Origin: Fontibacterium sp040404065
GTDB lineage: Bacteria; Pseudomonadota; Alphaproteobacteria; Pelagibacterales; Pelagibacteraceae
Assembly: GCA_040404065.1 (NCBI GenBank)
Contig: JBBAJM010000001.1
DNA: 64,000 nt
Strand: one strand, 5' to 3'
Position numbers and translations under genes: made by a program. The notes under the pieces are model-generated. The model did no database searches, was not told where the DNA came from, and was given only the letters and a program-made list of their open reading frames with translations. Below are positions 1-8,506 of the stretch, piece by piece (position 1 is the stretch's first letter; every line of letters starts with the position of its first letter).

Positions 1-359
1 CTTGCTGGGTAATGATACTGAATTACACCAATGTCACCAGTTATAGGTCCAAAAGTTTTTTTGATTCCACCATAAATATCTAATTCTTGAGTAGAACCAT
101 TATTTCCAGAAGCGCCAGCGGCAGCTGTCCAAGTTCCTACATAAATTCCTATCGCTGTATTTAGATCAGCACCAATGTAAGGTGAACCTGCGCTATTGTT
201 TTGATCAATACCTCTCCATACGTACGCGCTGTTGTAACCAGCGTTAAAAGATAAAGTCGCGCTAGGATCTTTAGGATTTCCAAATTTTATTTCTGCATTC
301 GCAGCTTGCGTTAAAAATAATAACGAGCCAAGGAATGAGAATATTATTTTTTTATTCAT
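1..359 (-). CDS. Gcw_chp-family outer-membrane protein, 3' part missing
   Basis: This gene starts at the ATG read from 359 downwards and runs off the left edge, so only the first 119 codons are present. It opens with a signal peptide (MNKKIIFSFLGSLLFLTQAANA). Next comes a stretch with the pattern of the proteobacterial TIGR02001/Gcw_chp family: an early beta-strand ending in a Y-V-W-R-G-I-D-Q motif, then I-Y-V-G-T-W and a D-I-Y-G-G strand. Members are predicted small outer-membrane beta-barrels of unknown function, and some sit near ammonium-transport genes. No neighbour on the left is visible to test that. The upstream region (360-505) is very AT-rich and holds its promoter, but I could not choose a convincing -10/-35 pair. 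The family call is from motif memory and fairly safe; the role is unknown. Confidence 0.75.
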   Translation of the reverse strand, partial: MNKKIIFSFLGSLLFLTQAANAEIKFGNPKDPSATLSFNAGYNSAYVWRGIDQNNSAGSPYIGADLNTAIGIYVGTWTAAAGASGNNGSTQELDIYGGIKKTFGPITGDIGVIQYHYPA

Positions 360-505
360 TTTATTTTTTTTTAATTAAATTAATTTAATAATTGTTTATC
401 TATATAAGTTTTATATTAATTTATATGGTTCAATATAAATAACAGCTATGTGTTGTTTGCATGTAACAGTATGCGTTATTAGCATAATGTATTTTAATAA
501 TTTCT

Positions 506-964
506 TTAAACGTAGTTAAGCGGAAGGATTGTTGTCTGTTTAATTTCTTCCATTGAGAATGAGGTTGATACTGCAAAAATATCAATCTGATCTGTAAGTT
601 TTGTATAGAATTTGTTGTATTCTTCCATGGTTGGGACTAGCACTTTTAATAAATAATCAATACTGCCGCTCAATCTATAGAACTCGACCACTTCAGGCAT
701 AGAATTTATAATACTTATAAATTTCTTTGCCCACTCCATATTATGTTTGTTAGTTCTAATAGAGACAAAAGCTATGGTTTTAAGATTAAGTTTGTTCCTA
801 TCTGCGACAGCTACCTTCTTCTTTATATATCCCTCTTTATATAACTTATTAATTCTAGCCCAACATGGGGTGGCTGAAAGGTTTACTTTCTTTGATAATT
901 CAGCAATTGGAATATCCGCATCTTCTTGAAGCTGGGATAATATTTTTTTATCTATATCATTCAT
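506..964 (-). CDS. Lrp/AsnC-family transcriptional regulator
   Basis: This 152-aa protein has the usual length and layout of the Lrp/AsnC family. An N-terminal winged helix-turn-helix spans roughly residues 4-50 (it starts MNDIDKKILSQLQEDADIPI and continues with the LSATPCWARINKL recognition region). A C-terminal RAM/AsnC ligand-binding domain follows at about 65-145. Such proteins form dimers to octamers, bind amino acids and often repress their own gene. The gene is divergent from the peroxiredoxin gene at 1117. A perfect 10-bp inverted repeat lies 4 bases upstream of its ATG (968-1005), a likely autoregulatory site. The amino acid sensed cannot be read from the sequence. The peroxiredoxin is a plausible second target from position alone. 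Confidence 0.9.
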   Translation of the reverse strand: MNDIDKKILSQLQEDADIPIAELSKKVNLSATPCWARINKLYKEGYIKKKVAVADRNKLNLKTIAFVSIRTNKHNMEWAKKFISIINSMPEVVEFYRLSGSIDYLLKVLVPTMEEYNKFYTKLTDQIDIFAVSTSFSMEEIKQTTILPLNYV

Positions 965-967
965 GAT

Positions 968-1005
968 ATTTTATTCTAAAATAACTATCATATTCAGAAT
1001 AAAAT
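968..1005. promoter_or_regulatory. Inverted repeat, candidate Lrp operator
   Basis: The arms ATTTTATTCT (968-977) and AGAATAAAAT (996-1005) are perfect reverse complements, 28 bases centre to centre, in the gap between the divergent lrp-like and peroxiredoxin genes. Lrp-family sites are typically AT-rich dyads close to the regulator's own promoter, so self-control is a natural reading. The dyad is seen directly; its use as an operator is inferred. Confidence 0.5.
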
Positions 1006-1116
1006 ACCAGTTTTAGTCTAGATAAAGCTTATTTTTGACTTATTTTTCTGCAAATATTGAATTGAACAGAAAAAACTACTACATCATTCACACAATTAAT
1101 AAATAAGGAAATAAAA

Positions 1117-1755
1117 ATGGCACTACAATTAAATGATGATGCTCCAAATTTTATAGCTAAGAGCACAGAAGGTAAAATTGATTTTTATGAATGGCTTGGA
1201 AATAGCTGGGCAATACTTTTCTCTCACCCAAAAGATTTCACGCCTGTTTGCACAACTGAACTTGGTGCAGTTGCAAAACTAAAACCTGAATTTGATAAAC
1301 GCAATGTTAAGGTTATTGGACTATCTGTTGATGGCTTAAGTAATCACGAAAAATGGTCAGATGATATTAAAGAAACACAAGGTTATAAACCAAACTTTCC
1401 AATCATTGCAGATGAAGATAGAAAAGTTTCTGATCTCTATGGAATGATCCATCCAAAAGCTAGTGACACTTTAACTGTAAGATCTGTGTTTGTTATTGGA
1501 CCTGACAAAAAAATTAAGCTGACATTAACGTACCCTGCTAGCGCTGGAAGAAACTTTGATGAGATCTTAAGAGTAATCGATTCATTGCAGTTAACTGCAA
1601 ATTACAAAGTTGCAACTCCTGCTAACTGGAAAAGTGGTGAAGATGTTATTATCTCAGGAGCAGTTTCTGATGAGGATGCTAAGAAATTATTCCCTCAAGG
1701 TTGGACGACTGTAAAGCCATATCTTCGAACTGTAAAACAGCCAGTTTCTAAGTAA
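1117..1755 (+). CDS. 1-Cys peroxiredoxin (Prx6 type)
   Basis: This 212-aa thiol peroxidase reduces hydrogen peroxide and alkyl hydroperoxides in the cytoplasm. The active-site motif F-T-P-V-C-T-T-E puts the peroxidatic cysteine at residue 45. It is the only cysteine in the protein, so there is no resolving cysteine. The length and the long C-terminal dimerisation part (about 160-212) fit the Prx6/1-Cys subfamily rather than AhpC. The start ATG follows a purine-rich AAGGAA about eight bases upstream. The gene is divergent from an Lrp-type regulator and is followed by a hairpin with a T-run, so it is probably transcribed alone. A thiol donor must come from elsewhere. Confidence 0.93.
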   Translation: MALQLNDDAPNFIAKSTEGKIDFYEWLGNSWAILFSHPKDFTPVCTTELGAVAKLKPEFDKRNVKVIGLSVDGLSNHEKWSDDIKETQGYKPNFPIIADEDRKVSDLYGMIHPKASDTLTVRSVFVIGPDKKIKLTLTYPASAGRNFDEILRVIDSLQLTANYKVATPANWKSGEDVIISGAVSDEDAKKLFPQGWTTVKPYLRTVKQPVSK

Positions 1756-1778
1756 GAAATTTTAGCTAATTAATAAAG

Positions 1779-1820
1779 TCACACCCAGCTCTTTAAAGAG
1801 AGTTGGTTGTGATTTTTTTT
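1779..1820 (+). terminator. Rho-independent terminator of the peroxiredoxin gene
   Basis: TCACACCCAGCTCT pairs imperfectly with AGAGAGTTGGTTGTGA across a short TTAA loop, and eight T residues follow directly. It lies 24 bases after the peroxiredoxin stop codon and before cysK. Confidence 0.75.
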
Positions 1821-1863
1821 ATTTAATTTAAAATAAAGTAATAAATACAATTAAATAAATTAA

Positions 1864-2844
1864 ATGAACCAAAGTAAAATTATAAATAGTATCGGCAACA
1901 CTCCTTTAATTTATTTAAAGAAAGCCTCACAACTTTCAGGCTGTAAGATTTACGGCAAAGCAGAATTTTTAAATCCAGGAGAGTCTGTAAAAGATAGAGC
2001 GGCTCTTTACATTTTAAACGACGCCATTAAAAAAAATAAATTAAAAAAAGGTGGTACTATTGTTGAAGGTACAGCTGGCAACACTGGTATAGGGATTGCC
2101 CTCATTGCAAAAGAGCTTGGTATTAAAACAGTTATTGTTATTCCAGATACTCAATCACAAGAGAAAAAAGATACCTTAAGACAATTAGGCGCTGAACTTA
2201 TTGAAGTTCCTGCAGTTCCTTATGATAATCCAAATAACTATGTGAAGTATGCAAAGAAAGTTGCAGAAGACATTGGTGGATATTGGGGAAATCAATTTGA
2301 CAACACTATTAATCAACAAGCTCATATTGAAACGACTGCAGAAGAAATTTGGACCCAGACGAATGGAGAAGTAGATGGCTTTACTTGCTCCTCTGGAACG
2401 GGTGGCACTATTTCTGGTGTTTCTATTGGATTAAAGAAACATAATAAGAATATTAAAATTGCAGTCAGCGACCCTTTTGGTTCTGCTCTTTATAGTCATT
2501 TTAAAACTGGAAAATTAACAATGACTGGAAGCTCTATAACAGAAGGAATTGGAACTTCTAGAATTACAGAAAATTATAAAGGCGCTTTATTAGATGATGC
2601 ATTTCAGATCAATGATACTGATGCTGTGAATATTGTATTTGATTTATTGCACGACGATGGATTATGTCTTGGAAGCTCTTCAGGAATAAATGTTGCAGGC
2701 GCAATTGAACTTGGGAAAAAAATGGGACCAGACAAAACAATTGTAACTATTTTATGTGATGTGGGCACACGTTATAAAAGTAGATTATTTAACCGTGAAT
2801 TTTTAAAATCTAAAGGACTACCTTGTCCAGATTGGATCAAATGA
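1864..2844 (+). CDS. cysK: Cysteine synthase (O-acetylserine sulfhydrylase family)
   Basis: This 326-aa fold-type II PLP enzyme is expected to make cysteine from O-acetylserine and sulfide. It opens with S-I-G-N-T-P-L, and the PLP lysine sits in the E-S-V-K-D-R-A motif (Lys43). The G-T-A-G-N-T-G-I-G substrate loop and the C-S-S-G-T-G-G-T-I-S-G phosphate-binding loop are both intact. The gene overlaps metX by an ATGA junction and leads a three-gene sulfur operon (cysK-metX-osmC). Because its partner makes O-acetylhomoserine, a broader role in sulfide incorporation or a cystathionine beta-synthase-like activity cannot be excluded. The family is certain; the exact substrate is less so. Confidence 0.88.
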   Translation: MNQSKIINSIGNTPLIYLKKASQLSGCKIYGKAEFLNPGESVKDRAALYILNDAIKKNKLKKGGTIVEGTAGNTGIGIALIAKELGIKTVIVIPDTQSQEKKDTLRQLGAELIEVPAVPYDNPNNYVKYAKKVAEDIGGYWGNQFDNTINQQAHIETTAEEIWTQTNGEVDGFTCSSGTGGTISGVSIGLKKHNKNIKIAVSDPFGSALYSHFKTGKLTMTGSSITEGIGTSRITENYKGALLDDAFQINDTDAVNIVFDLLHDDGLCLGSSSGINVAGAIELGKKMGPDKTIVTILCDVGTRYKSRLFNREFLKSKGLPCPDWIK

Positions 2845-3977
2845 TTATCGATAAAAATAAAATTAAAACATTCGATTTTAAAAAACCGTTACAGTTAGAA
2901 TCTGGACAAACTCTAGATGGCTTTACAGTTGCTTATGAAACGTTTGGAACTTTAAATAAAAATAAAGACAATGCGATTTTAGTATTTCATGCTTTGAGTG
3001 GAGATCAATTTGCAACGGGTATTAATCCAATTACTAATAAAGAAGGTTGGTGGGTTACTGCAATTGGACCGGATAAAGCGGTTGATACTAATAAATATTT
3101 TGTAATTTGTGCTAACGTTTTAGGTGGCTGCATGGGAACTTCCGGACCAACCTCTATTAACTCTAAAACAAATGAACTCTATGGGACGACTTTTCCGTTA
3201 GTAACCATAAAAGATATGGTGAATGCACAAGTGTTATTACTTGATCATTTAAATATCGAAAAAACTTTATGTGTTTTGGGTGGATCTATGGGTGGAATGC
3301 AAGTGCTGCAGTTCTGCTCAACTTATCCAGATCGAACTTACGCTGCAATTCCGGTTGCTTGTACAGCAAGTCATTCTGCGCAAAATATTGCATTTAATGA
3401 ATTAGCTCGTCAGGCCATTATGGCAGATCCCGATTGGAGTAATGGAGAGTACGTGAAGCTTAAGAAAAATCCACGTAATGGTTTGTCCATTGCACGTATG
3501 GCCGGTCACATTAGTTATTTATCTGAAGAAGGACTTCAGGAAAGATTTGGAAGAAAGCTACAGAAGAAAGGTGACTTTAAATTTTCTTTTGATGCCGACT
3601 TTCAAGTTGAAAGTTATTTAAAATATCAAGGCAATGCCTTTGTAGATCGCTTTGATGCAAATAGTTATTTATATTTAACTCGCGCTATGGATTATTTTGA
3701 TCTGTACCGTGAGAACGATGGAGTATTGGCTAATGCATTTAAATTCACAAAGATTAAGTATTGTCTTATTTCTTTCTCAACGGATTGGCTTTACCCAACC
3801 GCTGAAAGCAAAAAAGTATTAATTGCCTTAAACTCTGTTGGTGCCGATGTAAGTTTTGTCGAAGTTGTAACTAATAACGGTCATGATGCTTTTCTTTTAG
3901 ATGAGCCTGAATTTTTAAGAAGTGTTAAAGGATTTTTAGACTCTGCTTATGAGTCATTTAAAATATCTAAACAATGA
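2841..3977 (+). CDS. metX: Homoserine O-acetyltransferase
   Basis: This alpha/beta-hydrolase-fold acyltransferase activates homoserine for methionine synthesis. I chose the ATG at 2841, which overlaps the cysK stop as ATGA and gives 378 aa; a TTG at 2823 would add six residues. The nucleophile elbow G-G-S-M-G-G puts the catalytic serine at residue 149. The H-A-L-S-G-D segment near residue 50 and the C-terminal N-N-G-H-D-A-F-L histidine region complete the family pattern. The A-N-V-L-G-G-C-M-G-T-S-G-P motif is typical of MetX. Acetyl versus succinyl specificity is not safely read by eye. The gene is in the operon with cysK and osmC. Confidence 0.9.
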   Translation: MIIDKNKIKTFDFKKPLQLESGQTLDGFTVAYETFGTLNKNKDNAILVFHALSGDQFATGINPITNKEGWWVTAIGPDKAVDTNKYFVICANVLGGCMGTSGPTSINSKTNELYGTTFPLVTIKDMVNAQVLLLDHLNIEKTLCVLGGSMGGMQVLQFCSTYPDRTYAAIPVACTASHSAQNIAFNELARQAIMADPDWSNGEYVKLKKNPRNGLSIARMAGHISYLSEEGLQERFGRKLQKKGDFKFSFDADFQVESYLKYQGNAFVDRFDANSYLYLTRAMDYFDLYRENDGVLANAFKFTKIKYCLISFSTDWLYPTAESKKVLIALNSVGADVSFVEVVTNNGHDAFLLDEPEFLRSVKGFLDSAYESFKISKQ

Positions 3978-4375
3978 TCGATCCAAATAGAGAGCATTTT
4001 ATTACGATTTCAGACGTAGATCCGGATTCACTTGTGCAAAATATTGAAGTTCGAGGACACAAACTATTAGCAGATGAACCTAAATCTTTTCCAGGCGGAA
4101 ATGATAAAGGCTTAAGTCCAACTGATTTTTTATTATCGTCACTTGGTTCATGCACATCAATGACACTTCGTTTATATGCGCGTTTAAAAAAATTACCGTT
4201 AGAAAAAATTATTGTGAGATTAGACAGAAAAGCAAGCGGGGAGATTATTAGAGAAATAGAACTTATTGGAAATTTAACCGAAGAACAAAGACAACGTTTA
4301 TTTGAAATCTCTAATAAGTGCCCTATTCACAAGGCGCTAAGTAATCAAATAATAATTAATTCTGAATTAGTTTAA
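3974..4375 (+). CDS. OsmC/Ohr-family redox protein
   Basis: This 133-aa protein is likely a thiol-dependent peroxidase or related redox protein. The family cysteines are both present: Cys60 in L-G-S-C-T-S-M-T-L and Cys116 in N-K-C-P-I-H-K. The start overlaps the metX stop (ATGA), so it is the third gene of the sulfur operon. The length matches short OsmC-family members rather than OsmC fused to a hydrolase. Its place behind cysteine and methionine genes suggests a link with sulfur or peroxide stress, but the actual substrate is unknown. It ends four bases before the stop of a convergent gene. Confidence 0.87.
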   Translation: MIDPNREHFITISDVDPDSLVQNIEVRGHKLLADEPKSFPGGNDKGLSPTDFLLSSLGSCTSMTLRLYARLKKLPLEKIIVRLDRKASGEIIREIELIGNLTEEQRQRLFEISNKCPIHKALSNQIIINSELV

Positions 4376-4378
4376 AAA

Positions 4379-4675
4379 CTACTCTTGAGTATCTTTTTCT
4401 AAAGTCTCTTCGATTTCTTTTTGATCATCTAAAGAAATAACCATTTCTTCAGCTTGATCTTCTTTCGCTACAAAATCATCACCGTCAGCTATTGCATCTG
4501 GATCAATATCTTTAACTGATTTTTTCTCAACTTGTTTTACAGCTGCAAGTTTTGCAAATTTGTCTTCAATGTTTTGAACTTTTCCACAAGGACAAGTAAT
4601 TGGACTTTTGTTAAAGTCATAAAACTTTTTACCACACTCGCAAATTCTTTTAGTTCCCCAGTTTTTTTTATCCAA
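4379..4675 (-). CDS. TIGR02300-family (FYDLN acid) protein
   Basis: This is a small, acidic, cysteine-containing protein of the alphaproteobacterial TIGR02300 family, function unknown. It carries the hallmark K-K-N-W-G-T-K-R-I-C start, then C-E-C-G-K-K-F-Y-D-F-N-K and C-P-C-G. The four cysteines look like a zinc ribbon, and a long Asp/Glu-rich tail follows. I place the start at the TTG read from 4675 because AGAGG lies five bases before it and because family members begin right at the W-G-T-K-R segment. The next ATG, at 4750, would add 25 residues and leave only 17 bases to the divergent aroA. The position next to aroA is conserved in alphaproteobacteria. Confidence 0.82.
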   Translation of the reverse strand: MDKKNWGTKRICECGKKFYDFNKSPITCPCGKVQNIEDKFAKLAAVKQVEKKSVKDIDPDAIADGDDFVAKEDQAEEMVISLDDQKEIEETLEKDTQE

Positions 4676-4767
4676 TGTAGCCTCTAAAATTGTTAAATTT
4701 GTATGATTAATTTTTGCTTGTATATAAATTTTAATCGCATTAAACAACACTAATTAACCTCAGCAAA

Positions 4768-6066
4768 ATGGATAAAAAATTGCCAAAATTTAAGGGTGTA
4801 ATCAGTTTACCTGGCGATAAGTCTATTTCACACAGGTCTCTCATTATTGGCTCACAAGCAACGGGTATTGTTAGAGTTTCAAATCTTTTAGAATCTGCAG
4901 ATGTATTCAGCACTATGAATGCACTTAGAAAATTTGGTGTAAATATTTTTAAAAAAGGAAAAGATTATTACGTTTACGGTTTAGTTGTGGGGGGACTTAA
5001 GGAATATAACGGGACTTTAAACTGTGGAAATTCAGGAACCACAGCAAGATTAATGATGGGCTTAATCTCAACCTACCCTGTAAAGATAAAGTTTACAGGT
5101 GATAAGTCTTTATCAAAAAGACCAATGCAGCGAGTGATTAATTTGCTTAGAGAATTTGGAGCAAATGCATTGCCTGAAAACAAAAACACTATGCCGTTTA
5201 CTTTTTTAGGCTCTTACGTCGGTCTGCAAAATGACCAGAAATTAAAAGTTCCAAGTGCACAATTAAAGTCGGCCTGGTGTCTTGCTGCATTAAATACAAA
5301 AGGAATTTCAACATTAGAAGAGCCATTTGAAACGAGAGATCACACTGAGATCATGCTTAAACATTTAGGCGCTAATATTACAGTTAAGAAATCAAAGAAT
5401 AAAAAGATTATCTCAATATTTGGCAAACATCCAATTGATGCAAAAGATATCTCTGTACCAGGTGATATTTCATCAGCAGCATTTATGATGGTGCTTGCGC
5501 TTATTTCTAAAAATTCAAAAGTAACTATTAAAAATGTTTTACTTAATCCAACGCGAACTGGAATTTTAGATGTCTTCAAAAAGATGAATGCTAAAATTAA
5601 AATAAAAAACAAAAAAATTATCTGCGGTGAGATCGTGGGTGATCTTGAAGTTCAAAGCTCAAATTTAAAAGCAACAACAGTTACTGAAAAGATGGCACCA
5701 CGTTTAATTGATGAATACCCTATTCTTTTCATTGCCGCATGTTTTGCAAAAGGAACGTCTAACTTTAAAGGCATAGAAGAACTTAGAGTAAAAGAGTCGG
5801 ATCGAATTAAATCCATGGAAGATGGATTAAAACCGCTTGGTGTTAAAATAACATCGACAAAAAGTTCAGTTAAAATTACAGGAGTTAAATCTTTTAAATT
5901 AAATAAAAAAATTAAAATTGATGCAAAAGGTGATCATAGAATAGCAATGTCATTTTATGTGCTATCACAAGTACTTAATAAATCATTCAAGATTAAAGAT
6001 TTTAATTATATAAAAACTAGTTTTCCAAGTTTTACTAAAACAATTAATAACCTGAGAAAAAATTGA
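4768..6066 (+). CDS. aroA: EPSP synthase (3-phosphoshikimate 1-carboxyvinyltransferase)
   Basis: This 432-aa enzyme joins shikimate 3-phosphate and phosphoenolpyruvate, the sixth step of chorismate synthesis. The N-terminal P-G-D-K-S-I-S-H-R-S motif carries the substrate-binding Lys and Ser. Further on are N-C-G-N-S-G-T-T-A-R-L and K-R-P-M-Q-R-V, and the C-terminal domain has E-L-R-V-K-E-S-D-R. It is the first gene of the long plus-strand operon running to folC. Its stop overlaps the TTG start of cmk by one codon shifted a base (TTGA). It supplies the same pathway that the trp genes downstream draw upon. Confidence 0.95.
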   Translation: MDKKLPKFKGVISLPGDKSISHRSLIIGSQATGIVRVSNLLESADVFSTMNALRKFGVNIFKKGKDYYVYGLVVGGLKEYNGTLNCGNSGTTARLMMGLISTYPVKIKFTGDKSLSKRPMQRVINLLREFGANALPENKNTMPFTFLGSYVGLQNDQKLKVPSAQLKSAWCLAALNTKGISTLEEPFETRDHTEIMLKHLGANITVKKSKNKKIISIFGKHPIDAKDISVPGDISSAAFMMVLALISKNSKVTIKNVLLNPTRTGILDVFKKMNAKIKIKNKKIICGEIVGDLEVQSSNLKATTVTEKMAPRLIDEYPILFIAACFAKGTSNFKGIEELRVKESDRIKSMEDGLKPLGVKITSTKSSVKITGVKSFKLNKKIKIDAKGDHRIAMSFYVLSQVLNKSFKIKDFNYIKTSFPSFTKTINNLRKN

Positions 6067-6737
6067 AAAACAAAAAACAAAATAGATTACGAATTGCAGT
6101 TGATGGACCTGCAGCCTCAGGTAAACATACATTGGCTAGACAAATCGCAAAAAAATACAAACTTTTACATTTAGATTCTGGAAAACTTTATAGATACTTT
6201 GCCTTACAAGTTTATCAGACTAAAGGTCAAAAAGTTAATTACGCAAAACTAAATCAAGCATTAAAAAAATTAACTCTTAAAAAACTAAAAGATAAAAGAC
6301 TTACAAGTGAGCCTGTTACAAAAATTGCATCTGTAATTTCAAAGATAAAAAGAATAAGACAAATGCTAAAAAAAGTTCAGCATGATCTTGCTTATAATCC
6401 TCCAAAGAAATTTAAAGGATCTATTTTGGATGGACGAGACATTGGCACAGTGATTATGCCCGATGCACATGTGAAAGTTTATTTAACTGCGAGCTTAAAT
6501 GTGAGAGCAGTGCGTAGATATAAAGAGTACAAAAAAATGGAGGTGAAGACGACCTTAAGCAAAGTTAAAAGCGATATAAAAAAGAGAGACTACGATGACA
6601 CACATCGTAAGATTTCTAGCTTAAAACCAGCAAAAGATGCTGTATTGCTAGATAGTTCTTTTTATAATACAAGATCCGCCTTTGTCGAAATAGACGAAGT
6701 GATAAGGAAAAGAATTAAACTACTGAATGCAACATAA
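6063..6737 (+). CDS. cmk: Cytidylate kinase
   Basis: This 224-aa kinase phosphorylates CMP and dCMP with ATP. The start is a TTG at 6063 overlapping the aroA stop as TTGA; no closer ATG fits. The P-loop reads D-G-P-A-A-S-G-K-H-T, where most family members have Gly or Ser in the place of His. The L-D-G-R-D-I-G-T-V-I-M-P-D-A segment and the late L-K-P-A-K-D-A-V-L-L-D-S motif are typical. Length and synteny (aroA-cmk-rpsA) are standard. Many lysines reflect the AT-rich genome. The gene overlaps the rpsA start by 11 bases. Confidence 0.92.
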   Translation: MKNKKQNRLRIAVDGPAASGKHTLARQIAKKYKLLHLDSGKLYRYFALQVYQTKGQKVNYAKLNQALKKLTLKKLKDKRLTSEPVTKIASVISKIKRIRQMLKKVQHDLAYNPPKKFKGSILDGRDIGTVIMPDAHVKVYLTASLNVRAVRRYKEYKKMEVKTTLSKVKSDIKKRDYDDTHRKISSLKPAKDAVLLDSSFYNTRSAFVEIDEVIRKRIKLLNAT

Positions 6738-8448
6738 CATAAAAGCCTACAACGACGACTCTTCTAGCAACGAATTCGCAGCTTTACTTAAATCAGATCT
6801 AGATAAAAGAGTTACAGCAGAAAGTTCTTTAGTGAACGGGATCGTATCTCGTATTGAAGAAAAAATTATTCTAATTGATGTTGGTTTAAAATCTGAAGGC
6901 GTAATTAATAAGAGCGAACTTACAAGTGACGAGCTTGAAACTTTAAAAGTTGGAGATGAGCTTGAAGTATTTATCGAAAGATTAGAATCAAAACACGGTG
7001 AAGTTATTTTATCTCGTGAAAAAGCAAAACGAGTTAAATCTTGGAACAGAATTCAAAAAGCATTTGACGATCAAACAAAAGTTACAGGAACTATTAAGAG
7101 CAGCGTTAAAGGTGGATTTACTTGCGAGATATTTGGAATTCAAGCATTCGTACCATCATCACAACTGGCAGACGCACCAATCAGAAATCCAAACGACTTT
7201 ATTAATAAACCATTAGAATTTTTAATTATCAAAATCGACAACATTAGAATGAACGTGATTGCATCACGAAGAGTTCTATTAGAAGAATCTAAAAACCAAA
7301 GTAAAGATGAAGTGATCGCCAAATTTAAAGTGGGCGACATTGTAAAAGGAAAAATTAAAGCAATCCAATCATATGGTGCGTTCGTATCGGTTGATTCATT
7401 AGATTGTTTATTACACACATCTGAAATTTCTCACTTAAGAGTAAATTCACCTGAAGAAATTTTCACAGTGGGTGAAGAAGTAACTGCCCAAATTATTGAG
7501 ATTGATAATGTACAAAAAAGAATGTCGCTTTCAATCAAAGCAATGTCGCCAGATCCATATATTGGAATTGAAAACAAATATAAAGTTGGTGAAATTTACG
7601 AAGTTAAAATTTCAAAACTTACAGACTTTGGAGCATTCGCTGAATTAGATTCAGGTGTTGCAGGATTAATTCATACATCAGAAATTAAACACTTAAACAA
7701 AAACGTAAATCCTAGAACGGTATTTAAAGTAGGTGATGTTGTTAAAGTTAAATTAAAAGAATTAGATTTAGAGAAGAAAAAAATTGTTCTTTCTTACAAA
7801 GACACTCAAGAAAATCCAATTGAAGATTTCAAAAAACGTTATCCAATTAACACAGTATTGGAAGCTAAGATCGTGAACAAAAAAGAGTTTGGTTTATTCT
7901 TAAACACAGGTGACTCTGAAATCGACATTTTCATTCATTACAAACAATTAGATTACTCTGAAAGTTCAGATGCTTTAAATAATTACAAAAAAGGCGATTC
8001 AGTTAAATTCAAAATCATCGATATAAAAGATGATAAAGTAAACGGCTCTGTTAGAGCGTTATTAGAAGATCCATTTGATATATTTAAAGATAAGAAAAAA
8101 GGTGATGTTGTAACTGTTAAAGTTGCTGAGATTTTAGACAATTACATCAGAGTAAATGTTGGAGAAAAACGTTTCCCAGTTATTATTAAGAAAGCAGAAA
8201 TCGCAATTGAAAAAGCGGATCAAAGAACAAACAGATTTGCAGTGGGTGATGCATTAGATGCAATGATCGTAACTCTTGAAGAAAAAGAAAGAAAAGTTGA
8301 ATTATCAGTTAAAAAATTAGAAGAAAAACAACAAAAAGAAACAATCGCTAAATTCAAAAACGTAGATAGCGGTGCTTCTCTTGCTGACATCTTAGGCCCT
8401 GCTTTAAAAGCTGAGAAGAAGCCTAAAAAATCTAAAAAAGAAGAATAA
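6727..8448 (+). CDS. rpsA: 30S ribosomal protein S1
   Basis: This 573-aa RNA-binding ribosomal protein helps mRNA dock on the 30S subunit. It contains a chain of about six S1/OB-fold domains, seen as recurring G-x-V-x-x-I...G-x-F-V-x-V-D...S-E-I blocks. The best ones start near residues 35, 115, 205, 290, 375 and 460. The C-terminus ends in a lysine-rich tail. It starts inside the end of cmk (11-base overlap), which suggests translational coupling. A 58-base gap separates it from the ihfB-like gene, the largest gap in this operon. Confidence 0.96.
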   Translation: MQHNIKAYNDDSSSNEFAALLKSDLDKRVTAESSLVNGIVSRIEEKIILIDVGLKSEGVINKSELTSDELETLKVGDELEVFIERLESKHGEVILSREKAKRVKSWNRIQKAFDDQTKVTGTIKSSVKGGFTCEIFGIQAFVPSSQLADAPIRNPNDFINKPLEFLIIKIDNIRMNVIASRRVLLEESKNQSKDEVIAKFKVGDIVKGKIKAIQSYGAFVSVDSLDCLLHTSEISHLRVNSPEEIFTVGEEVTAQIIEIDNVQKRMSLSIKAMSPDPYIGIENKYKVGEIYEVKISKLTDFGAFAELDSGVAGLIHTSEIKHLNKNVNPRTVFKVGDVVKVKLKELDLEKKKIVLSYKDTQENPIEDFKKRYPINTVLEAKIVNKKEFGLFLNTGDSEIDIFIHYKQLDYSESSDALNNYKKGDSVKFKIIDIKDDKVNGSVRALLEDPFDIFKDKKKGDVVTVKVAEILDNYIRVNVGEKRFPVIIKKAEIAIEKADQRTNRFAVGDALDAMIVTLEEKERKVELSVKKLEEKQQKETIAKFKNVDSGASLADILGPALKAEKKPKKSKKEE

Positions 8449-8506
8449 TCTCCACAACTATAAAAAGATTGTAAGTTCAATCACTTACCCATAAAGTTCA
8501 AGGGTA

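Noticed and set aside
747..929. Plus-strand 60-codon frame opposite the Lrp-like gene
   Set aside because: It lies entirely inside a well-supported regulator gene and shows no recognisable features.
1821..1863. SAM-type riboswitch before cysK/metX
   Set aside because: The gap is short, almost purely A/T and without the conserved elements; metX itself has no leader because it overlaps cysK.
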